From positions 1-46,386 of the forward strand of contig JAPLEL010000174.1 in the NCBI GenBank assembly GCA_026391415.1: a stretch of DNA of 46,386 bases. Reading direction: 5' to 3'. Shown here piece by piece: positions 18,963 to 28,240 of the stretch. Origin of the DNA: Bacteroidota bacterium. GTDB taxonomy: Bacteria; Bacteroidota; Bacteroidia; Chitinophagales; Chitinophagaceae. The position numbers were made by a program, and so were the translations under genes. Within the stretch, counting starts at the first letter, position 1; the number at the start of each line of letters is the position of its first letter. Below the pieces are notes generated by a model. The model was not told where the DNA came from. It saw only the letters and a program-made list of their open reading frames with translations, and did no database searches.

Positions 18963-20314
18963 TTATTTTTTTGCTCCAACATTTTTTAAAACTTTATGAA
19001 TAGTATTGAAAATATTTTCTTCAATTGATTCTGCAAAAGGGCCTGGCATGCCATAGTAAATCATATTCAATTCTGCCTCGTATCCTCCTTCCTTTAAAAC
19101 TCTTTTTGATGGAATATAACACATGACTTCATTACAATATCCTGCAACAAATAAATTTTCTTTAGGATATTCTTTTTTTGTGCGTAATGAGTAATCAACT
19201 ACTACCTCACCGCTCAGCGCTAATATTGTGAAAGAGTCCCCTAGTCTGATGGCTTGTACGCCATAAGGATACTTCGTAACCTCCCATCCTTTATTGTATG
19301 CTTCCAACATTAATTTTGCCCTGCGCTGTAAAAATTTATTATTTCCAATTACGTCGTTTTTAAAACTATCTACCTCAACAGGTTTAAATGCCAAATCAAC
19401 CCATTGAAAATCTGTTTTTATATTGCCGTTTATTGATTGCATATTTTTATTTAATACTAAAGAAACAACATCAGTACTGTTCCTCTTGGACTTGGATTTT
19501 GATCCCCAGCACAACCCATAACAAACATAGCGGCACAACCTGGATATTGCTTTTCAATGTCAATTTGAGCAAAGCCAGCATAGTCTCCATTAACTAAATA
19601 ATTATCGCCAACCATTGTTGTATTATGACAAGCATATCCAAATAATACTGCTTGAACTTTTCCTGATTTATCAGTAATTTTTAAAACTGGCACATCGTGA
19701 TCAATCGGCCCTTTTAAATTTACACCACTTACAAAACCCTTATCTGTAGGCACTCTACGGTTAAAAGCAAAATCTGCTTGGCCATGCCCCACGGAAATTT
19801 CCATAGGACTTAGTTTATGAATAGCTGAATCAATTAAATTGACAATTACATCAACTAATCCATTACTATAGTTAGATACAATTTGTTGTTCAGCTGGCGA
19901 ATAGTCTGCAATCACACTCAAGCAAGGCCATACCATAGGACCAGAATGCGTATGTGATGAGTTTAATAATAATTGCGCTCTAGCAATACCAAATTTTTGT
20001 TGCACTTTTTTTGCAACTGCAGTAGAAATATCATGAGACAATCCTAATAAGTCTGTTGTAACAATGACAGTTTTATTGCCATTTGTTTCTTGAAATACAA
20101 TTGCTTTTGCCCATAAATCATGAATCACACCTGTAGCAGGCTTCTCTCTATTTGCATACCCGGTTAAATAAATAGGACCTTTGGGAGTGATGATAGTTTT
20201 GGCTATCCCAATATTAATTTCAGAAGCAAAAACACTACTGCAACAAATAGTCAAGACTAATAAACCTATAACATATTTTTTTATTGACAATTGTATATTA
20301 TTTGTTTGATCCAT
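18963..20314 (-). pseudogene. Neutral/alkaline ceramidase-family gene, interrupted by a frameshift
   Basis: Two overlapping frames together give one about 450-residue protein of the neutral/alkaline non-lysosomal ceramidase family (N-acyl amide hydrolases, zinc-dependent). The first frame (20314 down to 19457) has a signal peptide (to about residue 31), the metal-type NSSHTHSGP motif, GYACHNTTM and then GCAGDQNPSPRGTV before running into a stop. The second frame resumes with DVVSLVLNKNMQSI and carries LALSGEVVVDYSLR, GYCNEVMCYIPS and YYGMPGPFAE, all typical of the C-terminal half. One missing base near 19470-19480 would reconcile them; there is no homopolymer at the break. It is a mutation, a sequencing error or, less likely, recoding. 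It lies 10 bases after the propeller-like gene. Confidence 0.85.
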
Positions 20315-20324
20315 TATGCATTTG

Positions 20325-21659
20325 TTATTTAAAGGGCGATGGAATACGTATTAAATCTGTAATCGTTTTGCCATCTCTATCAATTCTTGCTAAAGTATAA
20401 ATATCACCGTCATCCCCTACTGCAATTGAGTTTACATATAATGGACGTTGTCCGTCTTTATAGTAAATAGGTCCATGGTCTTTATAAACACCTCCAACAA
20501 TATCATAGGTAATTAAGTGCAAATCTTCTAGCCCTTTTGCGGCACCTTTGGCAATTTCATCTTCGCCTTTTAATCTTTTGCCATCTTTATAAATGGGGGC
20601 TCCTGTTAAATAATAAATTGTTTTACCATCAGGGCCTAGTTGAAACCCTAAATATCCGTAACTAAATTGGTCGAACATGCCGCATTTTTTAGATAGTTCA
20701 GAAGTAATTCGATCTACAATTTCAATGCTAGCATTTGTTGGATTAAATTTAAATAAGTATCCAGAATTTCCATGCACACCATAAGCAACTTGTTCGGGCC
20801 CGTACCAAAACACCTTACGCCAATTATAACCCATATTTCCGGGTCTGGTAGGATCGTATTTTCCAAAATAATCTATTCGCAAATCAACGTCTTTACAGGT
20901 ATTGATTTTTCCTATTGTTGGATTATAAGATAAAATATCACCTTCTGATATTGAAAAATAAACGGTACCATCTCTAGCATCCACTAACAATGAACGACAT
21001 AATGACCGATAATCATCTCCTGGAACACCCGCTTCACCATTAGCCGAGAATTGCCCAATATTTTTTAATTGATTATTTGGAACATCATAATGAATAAAGT
21101 TACCCGTTGGCCAACTGATACCATATATTTGGCCTCGGTTACAATCCATTGTCATTGAAACCATGCCTTCTCCGTTAGGAATTATAGCAAGATCTTCAAA
21201 AGCTTTTGTTCTTAAATCATACGATAAAATATGTCCGCCGGCATACAAATTATACCCATTAGTAATCGTTTGTGGCAAACAATCCATTCCATCAATTAAT
21301 TCATAATATCCAACATGTGTAGAAAAATATAATTTATGTTGATACTCAAAAAAACGCACATGACTTTTCCCTTGTGGGATCTGTCTTAGCCCTTTCTCTC
21401 CGCATATTTCAGACAAATAAGCTATATAAGTTATTTGTTCGGTTATAGGATCAAATACATACATTTTTCCTGCCGATTCAATTGAATCAGAAGATAGGAT
21501 ATAATAAATTTTTCCATCACTTGCTTTGGAGATAGCATTATAGGTATCATGTGCAAATGAAAATTCAGAGTTATAGGTATTAGCAATCAAATGATTCATA
21601 GAATCTACTGGGGTATATTTTTTCTTATTTGAATATGTTATCAATTCTTCAGTTAGCAT
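20325..21659 (-). CDS. Propeller-like protein without export signal
   Basis: A 444-residue protein I cannot name. Repeated short blade-like units (DGKIYYILSSDS, GKMYVFDPITEQITYI, HKLYFSTHVGYYEL, GTVYFSISEGDILSYNP, DGKTIYYLTGAP, DGDIYTLARIDRDG) indicate a beta-propeller with about six or seven blades, of the SMP-30/gluconolactonase or Kelch-like style. No signal peptide is present, and an in-frame stop two codons upstream excludes a longer start, so the protein should be cytoplasmic. That is odd next to Tat- and Sec-exported neighbours. It lies 22 bases after the DegT gene and 10 before the ceramidase-family gene, in the same transcription unit. It may be a lactonase, lyase or sensor for a pathway product. 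Confidence 0.7.
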   Translation of the reverse strand: MLTEELITYSNKKKYTPVDSMNHLIANTYNSEFSFAHDTYNAISKASDGKIYYILSSDSIESAGKMYVFDPITEQITYIAYLSEICGEKGLRQIPQGKSHVRFFEYQHKLYFSTHVGYYELIDGMDCLPQTITNGYNLYAGGHILSYDLRTKAFEDLAIIPNGEGMVSMTMDCNRGQIYGISWPTGNFIHYDVPNNQLKNIGQFSANGEAGVPGDDYRSLCRSLLVDARDGTVYFSISEGDILSYNPTIGKINTCKDVDLRIDYFGKYDPTRPGNMGYNWRKVFWYGPEQVAYGVHGNSGYLFKFNPTNASIEIVDRITSELSKKCGMFDQFSYGYLGFQLGPDGKTIYYLTGAPIYKDGKRLKGEDEIAKGAAKGLEDLHLITYDIVGGVYKDHGPIYYKDGQRPLYVNSIAVGDDGDIYTLARIDRDGKTITDLIRIPSPFK

Positions 21660-21681
21660 AATTCAGCTATTAATTCAGGTA

Positions 21682-23058
21682 CTATTTATCAACTGTTTTA
21701 CTAATTTGCGCTGCATTTTTTTGAATGTTTTGCATAGCAGTAAAAATATAATCCATATCAGCTTTAGATCCTAATAGTAAATTCTGCGTAAACCAAACTG
21801 CTTCAGTACACATGACATCATTTAAAGGACATTGGTTGTTTTCCATATAAGCAGCGTAGTCTAATTGTTTTTTAGAATACATTTTCTTATAGTTTTTTGA
21901 CTCAAAAGTTTCTTTAATAAATGGCTGCGTATTTAAAGTTGTGTATCCGCCACTTGCAGGTATTCCTTCGGCCAATAAAGCTTTAATAAAACCGGTTCTA
22001 GACAAGCCTTTAAACTCGTTTTTATTATATCTAAAGGGAAATAAATGAAATGCAGCCCTTGTAACATTATCATATAATTTATAAGGTGTTATACCAGGAA
22101 TATTTTTAATTAAAGAAGACAAATAAGCCGCATTAATATTTCTGGTAGTTGTTTGCTCCTCTAAACGTTTTAATTGCGCTAAACCAATTGCAGCTTGGTA
22201 TTCAGAAAGACGCACTTTTGATGCTTGCATAAAACTTCCTACATTTATTGAGCCAGCAGCGCTTCCATAAGGCAAGCCTAGGTTGTGATATGAATAACAC
22301 TTATCCATAAATGTATCGTTATTACTAACAATAGCACCGCCTTCACCAATCGCTATATTTTTTGAGTTTTGAAAACTAAAACATCCGGCATCTCCAATGG
22401 TTCCAACTTTTCTATGATTTACTTCCGCCAATGGTGCCTGACAAGCATCTTCTAACACAATTAAATTATGCTTTTTTGCAATGGCCATAATACGATCCAT
22501 ATCACAAGGTAAGCCTAGTATATGCACAGGCATACTTGCACGAGTATTATTAGTGATTCTAGCTTCAATTTTTGCTGGATCCATTTGAAAAGTTTGCGGT
22601 TCAACATCTACAAAAACTGGCATAGACCCATTAGCCAAAATAGCCTGAATTGTAGCAATAAAAGTATAAGGTGTTACCAAAACTTCATCGCCCCCTCTGA
22701 TGTTTAATTGGTTTAATGCAGCAATCAGTGCATTAGTGCCATTTACAACAGTTAAACAACGTTTTACATCTAATGTTTTAGCCCATTCTTTTTCAAATTC
22801 CGTTACAACACTTGCCCTCGACCAAACACCACTTCGCATCACTTCTAAAAGTCTTTTCTCATCTTGCTCTGGCAACCAAATAGGCCATTTAACCCATTTA
22901 GGAATATCGAACTTTGTAGCCCCACCTAAAATAGCAGGTACACTATTGAAATTTGAAGTTCTTGCAAAAAGCGAAGGAGCAAAAGAACTACTTAATACTG
23001 TCCCTAATCCAGCAATGGCTGATTGTTGTAAAAAGGTTCGTCTAGATTTATTTTTCAT
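21682..23058 (-). CDS. Tat-signal DegT/DnrJ/EryC1/StrS family aminotransferase
   Basis: A 458-residue PLP-dependent sugar aminotransferase-type protein. The N-terminus holds a textbook twin-arginine signal (KSRRTFLQQSAIAGLG, residues 4-19) with a hydrophobic stretch and a LFART end, so it should be exported folded with its cofactor. Family motifs are VVNGTNALIAAL (104-115), EDACQAP (203-209, Asp204 to the PLP ring) and the Schiff-base Lys233 in SFQNSKNIAIGEGG. The opening AILGGATKF...WPIWLPEQDEKRLLEV recalls the scyllo-inosose/AHBA-type subgroup. These enzymes normally add an amino group to a keto sugar or cyclitol in the cytoplasm. It starts a three-gene unit behind the 23092-23105 palindrome. 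Confidence 0.85.
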   Translation of the reverse strand: MKNKSRRTFLQQSAIAGLGTVLSSSFAPSLFARTSNFNSVPAILGGATKFDIPKWVKWPIWLPEQDEKRLLEVMRSGVWSRASVVTEFEKEWAKTLDVKRCLTVVNGTNALIAALNQLNIRGGDEVLVTPYTFIATIQAILANGSMPVFVDVEPQTFQMDPAKIEARITNNTRASMPVHILGLPCDMDRIMAIAKKHNLIVLEDACQAPLAEVNHRKVGTIGDAGCFSFQNSKNIAIGEGGAIVSNNDTFMDKCYSYHNLGLPYGSAAGSINVGSFMQASKVRLSEYQAAIGLAQLKRLEEQTTTRNINAAYLSSLIKNIPGITPYKLYDNVTRAAFHLFPFRYNKNEFKGLSRTGFIKALLAEGIPASGGYTTLNTQPFIKETFESKNYKKMYSKKQLDYAAYMENNQCPLNDVMCTEAVWFTQNLLLGSKADMDYIFTAMQNIQKNAAQISKTVDK

Positions 23059-23091
23059 ACTTGAACGATTATTCTTGGATTGTTTAATTTG

Positions 23092-23105
23092 CGGTAACGT
23101 ACCCG
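23092..23105. promoter_or_regulatory. LacI-type operator candidate upstream of the DegT gene
   Basis: CGGTAACGTACCCG matches the susC-proximal site (CGGGTGCGTACCCG) at 11 of 14 positions and shares its right half CGTACCCG exactly. It lies in the 92-base gap before the DegT gene, on the minus strand just after a possible promoter (TTG box and TATTTTA about 20 bases apart), a position suited to repression. Confidence 0.6.
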
Positions 23106-23150
23106 TAAAATAGACAAGATTATATAAACCAACAAATTTATTTTAAGTTG

Positions 23151-24053
23151 CTAGTGCTTTTTTAGCCCTTTTTTGAAGGCTTTTTGAACAATTTCAAATT
23201 TTTCAGGAAACAGTACTGGATCTTGGTGTCGATAAATCAATACCCCATCTGCAGACGCCAGACCTTCTTTAACCACTTCTTTTACATAATCTGCTGTAGA
23301 AGCGCCTAAACGACTATGAGGCGAAGCGTAGACGTCTAAATAAACTAATAAGCCATTGTTAAAAAGACTTCTTATTTTATCTATTTCAGTTTCTACTTGA
23401 AAAGGATCTGTTAAACTAGCCACAACAGACTCACTTCTATAGGGGAATAGAATTCCGTCTAACATAGATCCATAGTTTTTGGCAAAGGCTGAATCTGTTT
23501 GTTTATAATAACAACAAGGGAAAAATGCTAATGTAGGATTAATGGCTCTACCTGCATCTAAAAAATGTTGTACATAGGCTGGTGTAAATAATTTTAAATT
23601 ATGAACAAAATCGTCAATACTCCAGGCAACTAGATTAGGGTATTCTAAACTTAATTTGGCTAAAGCAATAGACCATTGTTCAAAATCTAATCTATACGGT
23701 TCAGAATAATGACTAGACAATGGCGGCGACTCAGAAGGTGGCACAAGTGTTACCCAAACTTTAATTTTTGCTTTTTTAGCCATTGGCAAAAAAAGCTTGA
23801 GTGCAGCAAGGTCTGTTTTACCTGCTCTATCAAGCCAGTGGTAGGTATTAGCGTGTAACTGTTTTAATTCTGCAATCAATTTTTCGCCATCAACATCCCC
23901 AGATGCTAACATAGGAGGTGCAGCATAAGTTGCCAATGTTCCACCCACATTTTTAGCCAACATTTTTCTTCTTTCTTGCATATCAACTTGCCCAATTGCT
24001 ACTTTTTGCAACAATAACGTCAGTAAAAAAGCACTCACAATAATTCTTTTCAT
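23151..24053 (-). CDS. Exported TIM-barrel-like (glycosidase-like) protein
   Basis: A 300-residue exported protein with a signal peptide (MKRIIVSAFLLTLLLQKVAIGQ). Alternating strand and helix units (ANTYHWLDRAG, IKVWVTLVPPS, NLVAWSIDDFVHNL, PTLAFFPCCYY, LDGILFPYRS, LLVYLDVYAS, ADGVLIYRHQDP) indicate a (beta/alpha)8 barrel like those of glycoside hydrolases. The acidic pair in SIDDF after strand four (about residues 144-148) is placed as a catalytic acid would be. I cannot assign a family. It is the first minus-strand gene of the locus and faces the PhoD-type gene across a 254-base AT-rich divergent region in which I see no clear operator. Confidence 0.6.
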   Translation of the reverse strand: MKRIIVSAFLLTLLLQKVAIGQVDMQERRKMLAKNVGGTLATYAAPPMLASGDVDGEKLIAELKQLHANTYHWLDRAGKTDLAALKLFLPMAKKAKIKVWVTLVPPSESPPLSSHYSEPYRLDFEQWSIALAKLSLEYPNLVAWSIDDFVHNLKLFTPAYVQHFLDAGRAINPTLAFFPCCYYKQTDSAFAKNYGSMLDGILFPYRSESVVASLTDPFQVETEIDKIRSLFNNGLLVYLDVYASPHSRLGASTADYVKEVVKEGLASADGVLIYRHQDPVLFPEKFEIVQKAFKKGLKKH

Positions 24054-24307
24054 AATATTATCGCTTAAATAAATTTTAGTAAAATTTTAAACATTCAAAT
24101 ATTTTGATTTACTAAATGTATCAATAAAATTTAATTAAAAATTGGATATTATAAATGATTGAATTAGTAATACCTTAGAGATTGGTTATCATTTTAAACA
24201 CAAATAGCAAAAAACAGACTACCCACTCTATACTTTTCCATTCTTCTAAAAACGCCAAATAATAATTTCAAAAAATATTTAACAACCATACCTAATTATT
24301 TTATTAA

Positions 24308-25828
24308 ATGAAAAGACGAAAATTTATTTATCAAACCTCAATGGGATTAGGTGGATTACTACCAATTGTCAATTCACTTAACGCAATGAATGTTCAAGAA
24401 GGACCTTATTTTAGTACAGGAATAAAAATTGGAGAATTAACCAGTAACGAAGCCATTATATGGGTAAGACTTACAAAAGATGTAAAACCAGTTGGCAAAG
24501 AAGCGCCTGTTCCAACAGTATTGTATTTAGATGAAAAAAATGGAGAATGGCATCCAACTGCATATTTTAAAACTAAATATAAACAAGACAGACCCGATAG
24601 AGAAGTACAAGTAAATTATTCAAAAGGATATAACGTTGATACCATAGAAGGTGCAGTACCAGGCATTTCTGGAGATTATAAAATATCCTACAAACCAATC
24701 AATTCAACTAATTGGAAAACAACAAAATGGTTAAGTGTAAGCGATCTTGCAGACTTTACCAATCAAATTAAATTAGAAAATTTAAGTCCTGGAACACACT
24801 ACGAAATTAAAATAGAAGCAAAATCTAAAAGCAGTAACACTATTGCGTCTTCTATCACAGGTTCATTTAAAACAGCTGCTAAAACAACCGATGCAAAAGA
24901 CGTTCACTTTATGGTTACTACCTGTCATGAATATGCAGATGTAGACGACCCAACTGGAGGTGGCTTTAAAATTTACAAGCAAATGCAAGCCTTAAAACCA
25001 GATTTCATGGTACATACAGGCGATGTGATTTATTACGATTCAATGGCAAAAGAACTTTCCTTAGCCTATTGGCATTGGCAAAGAATGTTTGGGTTGAGAA
25101 ACGCAATTGACTTTTACAGACAAACGCCTACGTATTTTATGAAAGACGACCACGACACTTGGATGAATGATTGTTATCCAGAAGAAAATACAAGGTTTAT
25201 GGGAAAATTTACATTTAAGCAAGGTGTTGAAACATTTAAGCAACAAGTTCCTATGAGTGAAAAACCATACAGGACTTTTAGATGGGGTAAAGACTTGCAA
25301 ATTTGGGTAGTAGAAGGCAGAGAATATCGAGACAAAAACACTAAACCTGATGGACCTGAAAAAACAATTTGGGGAAAGGTTCAAATGGAATGGTTTAAAA
25401 ATAGTTTTGATGCATCTGATGCAACTTATAAAATTTTAATTAGCCCTACGCCTATTGTTGGGCCAGATCGTCCACAAAAAAGAGACAACCATGCTAATAG
25501 CGGTTTTGCTTATGAAGGCAGTCAAATAAAAAACTTTTTATCCGGACGAAAAAATGTGTTTGTGATTTGCGGTGACAGGCATTGGCAGTATGTTTCACAA
25601 GATTTAAAAACCAAACTAATGGAATTTAGTTGTGGGCCTGCAAGTAATGAACACGCAGGAGGCTGGAAAAAAGAGGATGTTTTACCAGAGCATAAATATT
25701 TAAATATTGTAGGAGGTTTTTTGAGTGTGCAAATTAAAAGAGCAAATAATATTGCCGCCATAACATTTACACATTATAGTGTTGATGGAGAAAAATTACA
25801 CACAGAAAATTTTAACGAACTTAGCTAG
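24308..25828 (+). CDS. PhoD-type alkaline phosphatase/phosphodiesterase, Tat signal
   Basis: A 506-residue exported metallophosphoesterase. The N-terminus has an RRKF-type twin-arginine signal (MKRRKFIYQTSMGLGG). An N-terminal Ig-like PhoD_N domain (about residues 30-190) precedes the catalytic domain. Metal-ligand motifs are TTCHEYAD (start of the core), HTGDVIYYD, KDDHDTWMND and GDRHWQY. PhoD enzymes hydrolyse phosphate mono- or diesters with Ca and Fe in the periplasm or at the cell surface. It is followed after 90 bases by the GH95-type gene on the same strand. Its presence beside a glycan locus may mean the glycan carries phosphate, or it may serve general phosphate scavenging. Confidence 0.85.
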   Translation: MKRRKFIYQTSMGLGGLLPIVNSLNAMNVQEGPYFSTGIKIGELTSNEAIIWVRLTKDVKPVGKEAPVPTVLYLDEKNGEWHPTAYFKTKYKQDRPDREVQVNYSKGYNVDTIEGAVPGISGDYKISYKPINSTNWKTTKWLSVSDLADFTNQIKLENLSPGTHYEIKIEAKSKSSNTIASSITGSFKTAAKTTDAKDVHFMVTTCHEYADVDDPTGGGFKIYKQMQALKPDFMVHTGDVIYYDSMAKELSLAYWHWQRMFGLRNAIDFYRQTPTYFMKDDHDTWMNDCYPEENTRFMGKFTFKQGVETFKQQVPMSEKPYRTFRWGKDLQIWVVEGREYRDKNTKPDGPEKTIWGKVQMEWFKNSFDASDATYKILISPTPIVGPDRPQKRDNHANSGFAYEGSQIKNFLSGRKNVFVICGDRHWQYVSQDLKTKLMEFSCGPASNEHAGGWKKEDVLPEHKYLNIVGGFLSVQIKRANNIAAITFTHYSVDGEKLHTENFNELS

Positions 25829-25918
25829 ATCAAAATTTTTTTAGTTTAATTTTTATTAGTAATTATCAATTACATTTTTTCATAATTATAAATCATGTTA
25901 ACTTATTAAATCTGATCA

Positions 25919-28240
25919 ATGAAAAACTTTCAATACATTTTAATATTGTTATTAACTCTGAATATAACCAATATTTTTTCGCAAAATAAATCTTTGCCAG
26001 ATTTACCAAAAGCAAGTACCAACTTAGTTTTAATGGCGCCCATTAATTCATGGGACGAAGCCATACCATTGGGTAATGGGCTCTTGGGCGGATTATTATG
26101 GGGCGATAAAAACACCATCCGTTTGTCTTTGGATCGTGGAGATTTATGGGACGAAAGAACCCATGGAGAAAAAGAATGGTGGAAAAAAAGAACTTATGCA
26201 AAAGGTGCTGAATTATTAGCTGCTAAACTATACGATTCATTAAACGGTTGGTGGGATGACCCATACAATGGACTAACGCCCACCAAATTACCTGCAGGTA
26301 GAATTGAAATAAAATTACCATCTACCGAAACGGTGAATCGCTTTGATTTAAATTTAGCAACTGCAGAAGGGACTGCCTATTTCAATTCAAATGCATGTAT
26401 TAAAACCTTTTTTAGTGCAACTGAAAAAGTAGCAGTTATTTCAATTCAAAATAGTATACCTGATTCGATTAATCTGTTGAGCACTTTAGATGTGTACAAT
26501 AAAAACCATAAAGTAAAAGCCGAAATAAGTAGCGGTGGAACCATTTTAAAATTAGGCTACCCTATTGCAACAAAAGGATTTTCAAATAATGCCAAATGGT
26601 ATATTCAAGAAGCTGCTGATGGATTAAAATATTGCGTGTATGTTCAAATTAAAAAAACACAAACCGAAACCTTAATTGCATTGACTATTACTTCTACTAA
26701 TGACAACAATGATTTTGTAGCCCTTGCAAGTAAACGTTGTTTAACTGCATTGAATCAGGGATATACAAAAGTACTGGCCGATCATACTGCATGGTGGAAG
26801 AAATTTTGGCAACAATCTAGTGTTGCTGTACCAGATACCGCTATTCAAAAACAGTATAATTTGGTGCAATACTTTTATGGATCAGCTTCTCGAATAGATG
26901 CGCCACCAATGCCTTTGCAAGGAGTATGGACGGCCGACAATGGCAGTTTGCCACCATGGAAAGGAGACTACCACAACGACCTCAATACACAAATGACATA
27001 CATGGCTTACCAAGAATCCGGAAGATTCAATGAAGGAGCTTCGTACATCAATTATTTATGGGATCGTAAAAAAATATTTGAAGAATTTGCAAAGGATTTT
27101 TATGGCACTAAAGGACTTGCTTGTCCGGGTGTTATGTCGTTTGCAGGCCAACCATTGGGTGGATGGGGGCAATACAGCATGAGCCCAACAATGAGTGCCT
27201 GGAGTGCGCATTTATTTTACCTCCATTGGCTCTATACAGCAGACGAATCATTTTTGAAAGAAAAAGCATATCCATGGTGCGCAGAAGTAGGAGAATGTAT
27301 GCTTGGATTATTAAAGCCAGATAAAAATGGCCGATTGGTTTTACCCATGTCTGCCTCGCCAGAAATATACGACGACTCCCCACAAGCATGGTTAGCACCC
27401 AATAGTAATTACGATATTATGTGTTTAAAAATGCTCTTCTTATCCTTACAAGAAATGGCGATTGCAAATCATAAAAATACAGAAGCCATTAAATGGAAAA
27501 AAGCGGCAGATGGTTTGGGTGATTTTCATGCTAAATTAGATGGCACATTACTAATGGATGCAAACAGTGAAATCCCATACAGCCATCGTCATTTAAGTAA
27601 TTTAATGGGCTTATACCCTTTTAATTTAATTACTATTGCCGGAGGTGAAAAAGAAAATACTACTATTCAATCTAGTTTAAAAAAATGGGATAGCTTAGGC
27701 ACTAAAGCTTGGTGTGGTTATAGTTTTTCTTGGATGAGTTGTTTGCGTGCAAGAGTGGGCGATGCCGAAGAGTCACTTAGGAATTTAGAAATATTTGTCA
27801 AAGCATTTATTTTAAGAAATGGCTTTCATGCAAATGGCGACCAAACAAAATCGGGATACTCTAATATGACTTATCGACCATTTACACTTGAAGGTAATTT
27901 TTTAGCTTCGCAAGCGGTTCAAGAAATGCTTTTACAAAGTTGGAGTAGCACACCTGGCAAGCTAAACACAGGTGTTATACGCATATTCCCAGCAGTGTCA
28001 AACAAATGGAAGGATGCGTCTTTTAAAGACCTTAGGGCTGAAGGCGGGTATAAAGTTTCGGCTGTTCGCAAAAACTATCAAACCGAAACTTTTAGCATTC
28101 AAGCAGTAAAAACCGGTTTAGTGCATATTCAAGATAATTTTAAAAGCAAACCCAATTGGAATATGAAAGGGGTACATAAATCAGGAAATGTATTTGAAGT
28201 TTTATTAGCAAAAGGACAAACACTTAGTGCCACTTTTTAA
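25919..28240 (+). CDS. GH95-type glycoside hydrolase (alpha-L-fucosidase-like)
   Basis: A 773-residue exported glycosidase with a signal peptide (to about residue 22, ...NIFSQ). The N-terminal beta-domain opens with WDEAIPLGNGLLGGLLWG, the family signature at the start of GH95-type proteins. The (alpha/alpha)6-barrel part contains MPLQGVWTADNGSLPPWKGDYHNDLNTQM and RHLSNLMGLYPF, which correspond to conserved GH95 segments. The characterised family activities are alpha-1,2-L-fucosidase and alpha-L-galactosidase. The sequence is divergent (WKGDYHNDLNTQM in place of the usual N-I-N segment), so substrate is uncertain. It probably shares a transcript with the PhoD-type gene; its end faces the GntP gene. 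Confidence 0.75.
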   Translation: MKNFQYILILLLTLNITNIFSQNKSLPDLPKASTNLVLMAPINSWDEAIPLGNGLLGGLLWGDKNTIRLSLDRGDLWDERTHGEKEWWKKRTYAKGAELLAAKLYDSLNGWWDDPYNGLTPTKLPAGRIEIKLPSTETVNRFDLNLATAEGTAYFNSNACIKTFFSATEKVAVISIQNSIPDSINLLSTLDVYNKNHKVKAEISSGGTILKLGYPIATKGFSNNAKWYIQEAADGLKYCVYVQIKKTQTETLIALTITSTNDNNDFVALASKRCLTALNQGYTKVLADHTAWWKKFWQQSSVAVPDTAIQKQYNLVQYFYGSASRIDAPPMPLQGVWTADNGSLPPWKGDYHNDLNTQMTYMAYQESGRFNEGASYINYLWDRKKIFEEFAKDFYGTKGLACPGVMSFAGQPLGGWGQYSMSPTMSAWSAHLFYLHWLYTADESFLKEKAYPWCAEVGECMLGLLKPDKNGRLVLPMSASPEIYDDSPQAWLAPNSNYDIMCLKMLFLSLQEMAIANHKNTEAIKWKKAADGLGDFHAKLDGTLLMDANSEIPYSHRHLSNLMGLYPFNLITIAGGEKENTTIQSSLKKWDSLGTKAWCGYSFSWMSCLRARVGDAEESLRNLEIFVKAFILRNGFHANGDQTKSGYSNMTYRPFTLEGNFLASQAVQEMLLQSWSSTPGKLNTGVIRIFPAVSNKWKDASFKDLRAEGGYKVSAVRKNYQTETFSIQAVKTGLVHIQDNFKSKPNWNMKGVHKSGNVFEVLLAKGQTLSATF

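Noticed and set aside
22700-23113. 137-codon plus-strand open frame over the DegT gene start
   Set aside because: Antisense to the conserved DegT N-terminal half and running across the operator-like site; no recognisable protein features.
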